A stretch of DNA of 64,000 nt from Bradyrhizobium sp. Ce-3 (GTDB lineage Bacteria; Pseudomonadota; Alphaproteobacteria; Rhizobiales; Xanthobacteraceae), in NCBI RefSeq assembly GCF_022835695.1, contig NZ_BQUV01000001.1, positions 310,001 to 374,000 on the forward strand, in the 5' to 3' direction. Numbering within the stretch: the stretch's first letter is position 1; the number at the start of each line of letters is the position of its first letter. Positions 17,521 through 24,988 of this stretch are shown here, piece by piece. The translations under genes were made by a program, and so were the position numbers. The notes under the pieces were generated by a model. That model made no database searches. It saw only the letters and a list, made by a program, of their open reading frames with translations, and was not told the origin of the DNA.

Positions 17521-19380
17521 ATGAAACGATCGCCTCCTCCCGTCACCGCCACCACCACGGCCTGGTCCAGCTCGAAACCGCCGCTGCTGCGGTTTCTGCA
17601 CACGTGTTACGCAGACTTCCTCCCGGAAGCCGGCGGAGCGGTGGCCGATTACATCCCCGAGCTCGGCAAGGCCGACCCTGCCCATTTCGGCATCAGCCTG
17701 GCGACGCTCGACGGCCACGTCTACGAGGTCGGCGACACCAGGGCGCCCTTCACCATCCAGTCGATGTCAAAGCCGTTCGTGTTCGCGCTGGCGCTGGACA
17801 CGCTGGGCGCCGAGCGGGTGGAGAGCGTGATCGGCGTCGAGCCGTCCGGCGACCCCTTCAATTCGATCCGGCTCAACGCCGACAACCACCCGTTCAACGC
17901 GATGGTCAATGCCGGCGCGATCGCCTGCTCCGGCCTGCTGCATGCCGACAAGGGCGACAGCGCGTTCGACTATATCCGCCATGCGCTCGGCCGCTTCGCC
18001 GGCCGCGAGCTCGATGTCGACGAGGCGGTCTACGCCTCCGAGAGCGCCACCGGCGACCGCAACCGGGCGATCGGTTACCTGCTGCGCACCAACAGCGTGA
18101 TCACCGAGAACGTGCCTGCGGTGCTCGACGTCTATTTCCGGCAATGCGCCATCCTGGTCACCGCGCGCGACACCGCGGTCATGGCCGCGACGCTGGCCAA
18201 CCGCGGCATCAATCCCGTGACCGGCGAGCAGGTGGTGACGCCCTACGCGATCGCCCGCACGCTGTCGGTGATGACCTCGTCGGGGATGTACGATTACGCC
18301 GGCGAATGGATCTACCGCGTCGGCATTCCCGCCAAGAGCGGCGTCGGCGGCGGCATCCTGGCGGCGCTGCCGGCACGGCTCGGGCTCGGCAGCTACTCGC
18401 CGAAGCTCGACAAGCACGGCAACAGCGTGCGCGGCATCAAGGTCTGCGAGGCGCTGTCGGCGCATTACGACCTGCACATGCTGAACCGCAGCGACGACGC
18501 CCGCCACAGCATCATCGCCGACTACAATATCGGCAAGAACCCGTCGCGGCGGGTGCGCCGGCCGCAGGAGCAGGAGATCCTGGCCAAGCACTTCCAGGAG
18601 GTGCGCGTGATCGAGCTGGTCGGCACGCTGTCGCTCTCCAATGTCGACTACGTCTCGCGCCGCCTCGCCGGCAGCCCGCGGCCGGAATTCGTGATCTTCG
18701 ACCTGCGCCGCGTCACTGCGACGACCCGTGCCGGCGCGCGATTGGTGTCGGAGGCGTTCCAGGAACTGGCCGAGCTCGGCGTCACCGTGATCCTGTCCGG
18801 CATCAAGCGGACCTCGCGCGAATGGACCACGATCAGCGAGTGGACCAACCGGCTCGGCAATATCAGGGACTTCTATCTACTCGACACCGCGATCGAATGG
18901 GCCGAGGACCAGATCGTCTACCGCTACGGCGGCTCGATCGACTTCCTCGAGACCACGGAGCTGTCCGAGCAGCCGCTGCTCACCGGACTGAGCGAGCAAG
19001 AGATCGCCGAGCTCACCGCGCTCTGTACTGTCAGGACCTACCAGCCGAACGAGAAGATCATCGCCGCCGGCAGCGCGGCGGCCTCGCTGTTCTTCCTGCG
19101 CAGCGGCGTGGTCCACGTCACCCTGCCCGACGGCATCCGGCTCGCGACCCTGACTGCCGGCATGGCATTCGGCGAGATGGCGCTGCTGGAGCCCAACCGC
19201 TCGGCGGACGTGCTCGCCGACATGTCGGCCGCCGCCTATGAGGTGACGATCGCCGACTTCGAGCGCTTCCGCGAGCAGCACCCGCGCGCCGGCGAGCGGA
19301 TCATGCGCAACCTGGCGCAGATCCTCGCCGACCGCCTGATCGTGGCAAATGCCAAGGTGGATCTGCTGACGTCGGGCTAG
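17521..19380 (+). CDS. glsA: Glutaminase A fused to STAS and cyclic-nucleotide-binding domains
   Basis: 619 residues behind AGGAGG. Residues about 25-325 are a complete serine-dependent glutaminase (glutamine to glutamate plus ammonia): the Ser-x-x-Lys pair is S81/K84 in QSMSK, and NPFNA-like loops such as NHPFNAMVNAGA are present. Residues about 355-455 form a STAS domain (VIELVGTLSLSN ... FVIFDLRRVTAT). Residues about 480-605 form a CRP-like cNMP-binding domain with the phosphate-cassette pattern FGEMALLEPNRSADV. Typical bacterial glutaminases are about 310 residues, so this one carries two added signal-sensing modules. Its place directly after a TAXI-TRAP operon suggests control of imported amino-acid use. 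Confidence 0.93.
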   Translation: MKRSPPPVTATTTAWSSSKPPLLRFLHTCYADFLPEAGGAVADYIPELGKADPAHFGISLATLDGHVYEVGDTRAPFTIQSMSKPFVFALALDTLGAERVESVIGVEPSGDPFNSIRLNADNHPFNAMVNAGAIACSGLLHADKGDSAFDYIRHALGRFAGRELDVDEAVYASESATGDRNRAIGYLLRTNSVITENVPAVLDVYFRQCAILVTARDTAVMAATLANRGINPVTGEQVVTPYAIARTLSVMTSSGMYDYAGEWIYRVGIPAKSGVGGGILAALPARLGLGSYSPKLDKHGNSVRGIKVCEALSAHYDLHMLNRSDDARHSIIADYNIGKNPSRRVRRPQEQEILAKHFQEVRVIELVGTLSLSNVDYVSRRLAGSPRPEFVIFDLRRVTATTRAGARLVSEAFQELAELGVTVILSGIKRTSREWTTISEWTNRLGNIRDFYLLDTAIEWAEDQIVYRYGGSIDFLETTELSEQPLLTGLSEQEIAELTALCTVRTYQPNEKIIAAGSAAASLFFLRSGVVHVTLPDGIRLATLTAGMAFGEMALLEPNRSADVLADMSAAAYEVTIADFERFREQHPRAGERIMRNLAQILADRLIVANAKVDLLTSG

Positions 19381-19579
19381 CCATGGCCGGCCGTCGCAGG
19401 GCGCCCGGCCAAAATATCGAAAACAACCCCATGCACAGTAGCCGGCGGTGGCCAGCGTGCGATATGGCCACTTGACACGCCGGGCAACTCAGGGGTATTT
19501 TTCCATTATTCCGAAATTGTGCGAGCGCCCCTTGACCCCGCCCTCACGGGGCGAGGCAAGGAGCCGCGCGGCTCGACGT

Positions 19580-20107
19580 CTAGCTCACCACTTCCGTCAC
19601 CGGCTGCATGTCGATCTCGAACGTCTCGAGAAACTTCGACGTCATGATGTAGAAGCCGACCGAAAGCTGCAGCTCGATCAGCGCGGCCGGTGTCAGCAGC
19701 GCCGCGATCGCCTTGAAGGTCGCATCCGTCGGCTTCTTCAGCTTGACGATCTCGTCGGTGAAGGTCAGCGCCGCACGCTGCACCTCGTTGAAGCAGGCAG
19801 CTTGCTGCCAGTTCTCCAGCGCGGCGTTCTGCTCGTCGGTGACGCCGACATTCTTGCCGATGCGCTTGTGCGCGACGATTTCGTACGGCGCCTCGCAGAG
19901 AATGCCGGTGCGCGTGATCGCAAGCTCGCGCACGATGGGATCGAGCTCGCCCTTGTGACGGATCGCGCCGCCGAGCCGGCAATATTGTTCGAAGTAGCTC
20001 GGCGAATGCGCCATCATGCGGAAGATGTTGGCGTTGCGGTTCTTGTCGAGGATCTCGCGGGTGCGCGGGCTTGCCTTCGCGGGATCGGAGTAGTCGATGC
20101 GGGCCAT
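19580..20107 (-). CDS. Carboxymuconolactone decarboxylase-like (AhpD-fold) protein
   Basis: 175 residues of the CMD/AhpD alpha-helical fold: the N-terminal block REILDKNRNANIFRMMAHSP, then RELAITRTGILCEAPYEIVAHKRIG around a single cysteine. Classical AhpD has CxxC with a histidine; here only one cysteine (LCEAPYE) is seen at that place, so a peroxidase role is doubtful. Such proteins are often next to CoA and aromatic pathways. It ends near a repeat-like GC segment and is alone on its strand. Confidence 0.8.
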   Translation of the reverse strand: MARIDYSDPAKASPRTREILDKNRNANIFRMMAHSPSYFEQYCRLGGAIRHKGELDPIVRELAITRTGILCEAPYEIVAHKRIGKNVGVTDEQNAALENWQQAACFNEVQRAALTFTDEIVKLKKPTDATFKAIAALLTPAALIELQLSVGFYIMTSKFLETFEIDMQPVTEVVS

Positions 20108-20300
20108 TTCCTAACCTTGATCTTGCTGTCGTTTCTCTCGGTTCCGAAACAGTATCCGCCTGCTGTCGCAGGAGCAACACGCGCGAGTCAAATTGCCGCC
20201 GCATTCCCAGACAACCCTGACACAGTCGATATTCGCTGAGTGGGGACTCGTCAAAAGCGAATGCTCGACGCGGGGTGTTCCGAGTACAAAATCTGGCCGT

Positions 20301-20322
20301 CGTTCGCGCAATTTGCGCAACG
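20301..20322. promoter_or_regulatory. Near-perfect palindrome before small membrane peptide gene
   Basis: CGTTCGCGCAATTTGCGCAA followed by CG contains GCGCAA-T-TTGCGC with outer CGTT/AACG arms offset by one bulged base. It lies 31 bp upstream of the 33-codon gene and is a candidate operator. Confidence 0.4.
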
Positions 20323-20353
20323 ATGAGTCACGCCCAGGTCTGAGGGGAAACGC

Positions 20354-20455
20354 ATGAAGGAAGCCACAAGGAGGGCGGCCTCGGAAGCGCTTGCGCAAAT
20401 GCTGGCGGTGACGGCGATGCTCGTCATCGCCAGCTTTGTGTTTTATTGGCACTAG
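20354..20455 (+). CDS. 33-residue single-pass membrane peptide
   Basis: The frame starts with ATG after GAGGGGAAACGC and encodes MKEATRRAASEALAQ, then one hydrophobic helix (MLAVTAMLVIASFVFYW) and a final His. The amphipathic, positively charged N-terminus with a C-terminal helix is typical of small alphaproteobacterial membrane peptides. No homologue name comes to mind. It stands between two minus-strand genes, so it has its own promoter region. Confidence 0.55.
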   Translation: MKEATRRAASEALAQMLAVTAMLVIASFVFYWH

Positions 20456-20530
20456 TATCCGCAAAACTATGAGGGGCAGGAGCGAACCGGTTCAGCCTGG
20501 TCGCGCGTTCTGACCTGATCGCTCAGCCCC

Positions 20531-20890
20531 TCATTTCGCCTTTGCGAAGTACGGAACCAGCCGTCCCGCAAATTGCGTGAAGCCTGCCAACACCTTGTCG
20601 CCGATGGCGAGATCGTTGTCGCCATGGGCCATCATGCGAAAGCCCTCGTCGGCATCGACCAGCACGATGTTGTAGGGCACATGCGCCCTCGTCTCCGGCG
20701 TCGCGGCGCGGCAGACCAGCGAGGTTGCATACACCGTGCCTGCCCCGCTCGCGCGATGCTCGGCGAGGTCAGGCGAGCCGCAGGCGGCGCAGAAGCTGCG
20801 GCGGAAATATTGCCGCGCGCCGCAGGCGTTGCAGCTCTGATAGACGATGGCCTCACTGCCCTTGGTCCAGTCGGCGATCGGTCCGCTCAT
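20531..20890 (-). CDS. DUF35-type Zn-ribbon/OB-fold acyl-CoA partner protein
   Basis: 119 residues from the ATG that overlaps the stop of the upstream thiolase-like gene (ATGA overlap). The zinc ribbon is CNACG ... CAACG at about residues 20-37, followed by an OB-fold (GTVYATSLVCRA ... VPYNIVLVDADEGFRMMAHG). DUF35 proteins form heteromeric complexes with SCP2-type thiolases and thiolase-fold aldolases such as Ltp2. The overlap suggests stoichiometric production with the protein encoded by 20887-22023. Confidence 0.9.
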   Translation of the reverse strand: MSGPIADWTKGSEAIVYQSCNACGARQYFRRSFCAACGSPDLAEHRASGAGTVYATSLVCRAATPETRAHVPYNIVLVDADEGFRMMAHGDNDLAIGDKVLAGFTQFAGRLVPYFAKAK

Positions 20891-22023
20891 CGCACGCGCT
20901 CCAGGAACATGCTGACATGCGACGACAGCACGCCGCCGTCGCCGTGCAGCAGCGCGACCGAGGCGTCGCGCACCTGACGGTTTTCGGCGCGGCCGGTCAT
21001 CTGCAGATGGGTCTCGACCAGATGCGCCATCGCACCGCCGACGCCGCAATGCCCATAGCTGAGCAGGCCACCATGGGTGTTGAGCGGCAGCTCGCCGTCC
21101 TGATTGAAATAGCCGGCGCGCACCCGCGCTGCCGCCTCACCGCGCCTGGCGAGGCCGAGGTCCTCCAGCAGCATCGCGAGCGTGATCGTGAAGCTGTCGT
21201 AGACCGCGGCGTAGCGCACGTCCGAGATCGCGACGCCCGCGGCCTGCTTCGCCTTCGCGATCGAGATCTCGGCGCCGAGCTCGCTCAGCGCGGGCGCAGC
21301 GGTGATGTGCTGATGGGTGTGCGCCTGGGCACAGCCGCGGACACGCACGCGCTTGTCGCCGGTCGGCTCACGGCTGATCACGTACGCCGCGCCGCCATCG
21401 GACACCGGGCAGCAGTCGAGCAGCTTGAGCGGCATCGCCACCGGCTTCGAGGCCATCACGTCGGCAACCGTGATCGGCTCGTGGAATTGCGCGCCGGGAT
21501 GCATCAGCGCGTGCTTGCGCATCAGCACCGCGAACTCGGCGAGGTCCACCTCGGTCAGCCCGTACTCGTGCATGTAGCGTGTCGCGACCAGGCCGTAATA
21601 GGCAGGGATCGTCGGGCCCAGCGTCACTTCGTAGTCGGGGTGGCCGACCTGGGCCAGCGCCTGGATCGAGGCGTCGCGGCTCTGTCCGGTCAGCCGGTTC
21701 TCGCCGCCGACCACCAGCACGTGTTTTACAACCCCGGCATCGACGAGGTGATGCGCCAGCATGGTCATCGCAAGTCCGGTGGCGCCACCGACCTGCACGG
21801 CGTGGGCATAGGCCGGGCGAATGCCGAAGTGCTCGGCGAACACGGTGGCCAGCATGATGTGCGGCGAGACCGTGGAGTAGCCGCAGAGGATGCCATCGAT
21901 GTCGGCACGCTTCAGCCCGGCATCGGAGATGGCGAGCTCGGCCGCCTTGCTCATCAGGTCGAGCGAGGACAGGCCCTCGTGCTTGCCGTAGGACGTGAGG
22001 CCGACGCCGGTGACGAAGCTCAT
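20887..22023 (-). CDS. SCP2-type thiolase-like protein lacking the nucleophilic Cys
   Basis: 378 residues of thiolase fold. Aligning QVGGATGLAMTMLAHHLVDAG with KVCGSGMKATMLAHDIIKAG of the canonical enzyme at 3714 puts glycine (G80) where the nucleophilic cysteine should be. The conserved histidine region is retained in altered form (GGLLSYGHCGVGGAMAH), while the last cysteine motif becomes LHGDGGVLSSH. It cannot use normal thiolase chemistry. Known thiolase-fold proteins without the cysteine include the Ltp2 retro-aldolases, which also need a DUF35 partner, present here. The annotation acetyl-CoA acetyltransferase would be misleading. Confidence 0.85.
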   Translation of the reverse strand: MSFVTGVGLTSYGKHEGLSSLDLMSKAAELAISDAGLKRADIDGILCGYSTVSPHIMLATVFAEHFGIRPAYAHAVQVGGATGLAMTMLAHHLVDAGVVKHVLVVGGENRLTGQSRDASIQALAQVGHPDYEVTLGPTIPAYYGLVATRYMHEYGLTEVDLAEFAVLMRKHALMHPGAQFHEPITVADVMASKPVAMPLKLLDCCPVSDGGAAYVISREPTGDKRVRVRGCAQAHTHQHITAAPALSELGAEISIAKAKQAAGVAISDVRYAAVYDSFTITLAMLLEDLGLARRGEAAARVRAGYFNQDGELPLNTHGGLLSYGHCGVGGAMAHLVETHLQMTGRAENRQVRDASVALLHGDGGVLSSHVSMFLERVR

Positions 22024-22042
22024 GGTGTTACATCCCTCTCTT

Positions 22043-22140
22043 CGTCATTCCGGGGCGCGCGTAGCGCGAGCCCGGAATCCATACTCACGATCGTGGTTAT
22101 GGATTCCGGGCTCGTCGCTGCGCGCCGCCCCGGAATGACG
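22043..22140. repeat. 98-bp palindromic repeat (CGTCATTCCGGGGC family)
   Basis: Ends CGTCATTCCGGGGCG and CGCCCCGGAATGACG are inverted, with inner arms GCCCGGAATCCATA and TATGGATTCCGGGC. A close relative occupies 38297-38393 and a short hairpin version 44633-44670. It separates the thiolase-like and acyl-CoA dehydrogenase genes. Confidence 0.85.
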
Positions 22141-22163
22141 GGTGGAGACATTTTCCGTCACCA

Positions 22164-23330
22164 TCAATACGACTTCGGAAGGCCGAGCACCTTCTCGCCG
22201 ATGAAGCTGAGGATGAGCTGCGGGCTGATCGGTGCGATGCGCGGGATCAGGGATTCCCGCAAGTAACGCTCGACGTGATATTCCTTGGCGTAGCCGAAGC
22301 CGCCATGGGTCATCACCGCCTGCTCGCAGGCGTGGAAGCCGGCTTCCGCGGCGAGATATTTCGCCGCGTTCGCCGCGGGGCCGCACGGCAGGTCCTGGTC
22401 GTATTGCCAGCCGGCGCGCAGCACCATCAGCCAGGCGGCTTCGAGCTCCATCCAGCACTTCGCCAGCGGATGCTGGATCGCCTGGTTCATGCCGATCGGA
22501 CGGTTGAACACGATGCGGCCCTTGGCGTAGTCCGACGCCCGCTTCAGCGCGATCTGGCCGAGGCCGACGGCTTCGGCTGCAATCAGGATGCGCTCGGGGT
22601 TCATGCCGTGCAGGATGTATTCGAAGCCACGGCCCTCCTCACCGATCCGATCCTCGACCGGTATCTCGAAGTTCTCGAAGAACAGCTCGTTGGAGTCGAC
22701 CGGCTTGCGGCCCATCTTCTCGATCTCGTGCACGGTGACGCGCTTGCGGTCGAAATCGGTATAGAACAAGCTGAGGCCGTGGGTCGGGCTCTTCACCTCC
22801 TCCAGCGGCGTGGTGCGCGCCAGAAGCAGGATCTTGTTGGCGACCTGCGCGGTCGAGATCCACACCTTCTGGCCGTTGACGATGTATTTGTCGCCCTGGC
22901 GCACGGCGCGGGTCTTGAGCTGCGTGGTGTTGAGGCCGGTGTTGGGTTCGGTTACCGCGAAGCAGGATTTGTCGCGGCCGTCGATGATCGGCGGCAGCAT
23001 GCGCCGGCACTGCTCTTTGGTGCCGAACACCACCACCGGATTGAGGCCGAACACGTTCATGTGCACGGCCGACGCGCCGGACATGCCGGCGCCGGATTCG
23101 GAGATCGTGCGCATCATGATCGCGGCATCGGTGATGCCGAGGCCGGAGCCGCCATATTCCTCGGGGATGCAGATGCCGAGCCAGCCGGCATCGGCCAGCG
23201 CGCGGTGGAAGTCGGCCGGATAGCCGCCCTCCTTGTCCTTCTTCAGCCAGTAGGCTTCATCAAAGCGCGAGCAGATTTTTGCCACCGCGTCGCGGATCGA
23301 TTCCTGATTGGCGGAGAGTGCGAAATCCAT
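22164..23330 (-). CDS. Acyl-CoA dehydrogenase with atypical C-terminal base
   Basis: 388 residues; the start is the ATG of MDFALSANQ. FAD and substrate regions are clear: CFAVTEPNTGLNTTQLKT and GQKVWISTAQVANK in the middle, and GGFGYAKEYHVERYLRE near the end. The usual catalytic glutamate in a YEGT motif is missing; residues 365-371 read IAPISPQ. A glutamate at 246 (NPERILIA) falls where isovaleryl-CoA and long-chain dehydrogenases place their base, so the protein may still be active. It introduces a double bond into an acyl-CoA. The CoA-transferase gene is 11 bp upstream, implying joint transcription. Confidence 0.9.
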   Translation of the reverse strand: MDFALSANQESIRDAVAKICSRFDEAYWLKKDKEGGYPADFHRALADAGWLGICIPEEYGGSGLGITDAAIMMRTISESGAGMSGASAVHMNVFGLNPVVVFGTKEQCRRMLPPIIDGRDKSCFAVTEPNTGLNTTQLKTRAVRQGDKYIVNGQKVWISTAQVANKILLLARTTPLEEVKSPTHGLSLFYTDFDRKRVTVHEIEKMGRKPVDSNELFFENFEIPVEDRIGEEGRGFEYILHGMNPERILIAAEAVGLGQIALKRASDYAKGRIVFNRPIGMNQAIQHPLAKCWMELEAAWLMVLRAGWQYDQDLPCGPAANAAKYLAAEAGFHACEQAVMTHGGFGYAKEYHVERYLRESLIPRIAPISPQLILSFIGEKVLGLPKSY

Positions 23331-23341
23331 CGGTCGTGCTC

Positions 23342-24541
23342 CTATGCCTGCGCCGCTTTGACGGCGCCGTCGCGCAGCATCGCCGCGATCTCGTCGGTGG
23401 AGAAACCTGCCGCGCGCAGGATTTCCTCGCTGTGCTCGCCGAGCCGCGGCGCCAGCCGGCTCGGTTCGACCTTGGTCTCCGACCAGCGCGCCGACGGCGT
23501 CATGCTGCGGATCCGGCCTTCGGTCGGGTGATCGATCACCGGGAACACGCCGGTCGCGACCATGTGCGGGTCCTGCAGCAGGCTCTCCAGATCGTGCATC
23601 GGCATCACGGGCACGTCGGCCTTCTCGAGGATCGCGTTCCACTCGGCCGTGGTCCTGGTCTGCAGGGTGCGTGCGAGCTCGGCGTAGACGACGTCGATGT
23701 TGTTGGCGCGGCCGGCGAAGGTCGCGAATTTCGGATCGCTGCGCAGATCGTCGCGGCCGGTCGCCTTGAAGAAATTCTCCCACTGCTTGTCGTTGTAGAC
23801 GATCACGCAGATATAGCCGTCCAGTGTCTTGTACGGCCGTCGGTCCGGCGACAGATGCCGCGCATAGCCGCCCTTGTCGAGCGGCGGATCGTAGGTCAGC
23901 CCGCCCATGTGGTCGCCCATGACGAAGCCGGCCATGGTCTCGAACATCGGAATGTCGACGCGCTGGCCCTGCCCGGTGCGGTCGCGATGCACGAGGCTGG
24001 CGCAGATCGCGCCGACCGCGGTGAGGCCGACGATGCGGTCGACCAGCGCATTCGGCACATAGCGCGGCACGCCGTCCGAGGTCTGCGCCATCAGCGCCGG
24101 CAGCGCGGTCGCGCCCTGGATCAGATCGTCATAGGCGGGCTTGGCGGCATAGGGCCCGTCCTGGCCGAAGCCGAACACGCCGGCATAGATCAGCTTTGGA
24201 TTGACCTTGGCGACGACGTCGTAGCCGAGTTGCAGCCGCGCCATTGCCTGCGGGCGGACATTGTAGACCAGCACGTCGGCCTTCGCGATCAGCCGCAGCA
24301 CGGCCTCGCGGCCCGCCGGCTTCTTCAGATCGAGACAGATCGAACGCTTGCTGCGGTTGGTGTTGAGGAACACCGGCCCCATCCCGGGATGCCGCGTCGG
24401 ACCGATCTGCCGCGTCACGTCGCCATCGGGGGATTCCACCTTGATGACGTCGGCGCCGTAGTCGCCAAGCATCTGCGTGGCATAGGGTCCCATCAGCACG
24501 GTCGTCATGTCGACGACCTTGATACCCTGCAGTGGTCCCAT
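23342..24541 (-). CDS. Class III CoA-transferase (CaiB/BaiF)
   Basis: 399 residues with the family's interlocked-ring fold signatures: LQGIKVVDMTTVLMGPYATQMLGDYGADVIKVE at the start, RSKRSICLDLKKPAGREAVLRL, then a GYDVVAKVNPKLIYAGVFGFGQDGPYA stretch. At the usual catalytic aspartate (FRC D169) the sequence reads VDIPMFETM, that is Glu in place of Asp, a variant seen often in uncharacterised members. It would move CoA between acids without ATP. Together with the dehydrogenase downstream it could activate and oxidise one dedicated substrate. Confidence 0.9.
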   Translation of the reverse strand: MGPLQGIKVVDMTTVLMGPYATQMLGDYGADVIKVESPDGDVTRQIGPTRHPGMGPVFLNTNRSKRSICLDLKKPAGREAVLRLIAKADVLVYNVRPQAMARLQLGYDVVAKVNPKLIYAGVFGFGQDGPYAAKPAYDDLIQGATALPALMAQTSDGVPRYVPNALVDRIVGLTAVGAICASLVHRDRTGQGQRVDIPMFETMAGFVMGDHMGGLTYDPPLDKGGYARHLSPDRRPYKTLDGYICVIVYNDKQWENFFKATGRDDLRSDPKFATFAGRANNIDVVYAELARTLQTRTTAEWNAILEKADVPVMPMHDLESLLQDPHMVATGVFPVIDHPTEGRIRSMTPSARWSETKVEPSRLAPRLGEHSEEILRAAGFSTDEIAAMLRDGAVKAAQA

Positions 24542-24713
24542 CGTGCTGTTCGCTCCCGGATGTTCTGGATTGAATCCTAGTAACGGGAGGTCTTTGCCGA
24601 GATCAAGCTGCGCCGGGCGTATGGGCGTATGCGCGGGGGCGGCGAGGCGCGTTTCCGCGCGACGGAACGCCGGGCGGGCACGCGACGCCTACCCAGCGCC
24701 GGCCCGATGCCGG

Positions 24714-24914
24714 CTACTGCCCGGTCATCTTCTCACGCGCCTTCAGCAGCTTCTCCAGTTCCGCATTCTGCTGCTCAAGCCGCTCGGCGATGCGCTCCTC
24801 GACTTCGGCGCCCGCAGCGCCCGCGGCCTGCTCGATCAGCTGCCTGATGTTGTCCCGGAGGATCGCGATGCGATCGTTCACTTCCGACAGCGACAGAGAC
24901 GTCTCGATTCCCAT
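24714..24914 (-). CDS. Small coiled-coil protein (66 aa)
   Basis: The start ATG follows GGGAGA. The sequence is almost wholly helical and charged, with heptad-like leucines (VNDRIAILRDNIRQLIEQ, then AERLEQQNAELEKLLKAREK). It lies 74 bp after the acyl-CoA ligase gene, on the same strand and before the CoA-transferase, so it may belong to the acyl-CoA module. I do not recognise the family; a structural or assembly role is a guess. Confidence 0.6.
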   Translation of the reverse strand: MGIETSLSLSEVNDRIAILRDNIRQLIEQAAGAAGAEVEERIAERLEQQNAELEKLLKAREKMTGQ

Positions 24915-24988
24915 GGTCCGTTCTCCCGGTGACAGGCGCAGGCAGCTTAGCGCGACGGAAGGCGGCGGCCTATCCCTTAGCCGGTCCC

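Noticed and set aside
15189-17603. 804-codon minus-strand frame opposite the TRAP permease
   Set aside because: Shadow of the permease gene; the protein would be charged and repetitive without known folds.
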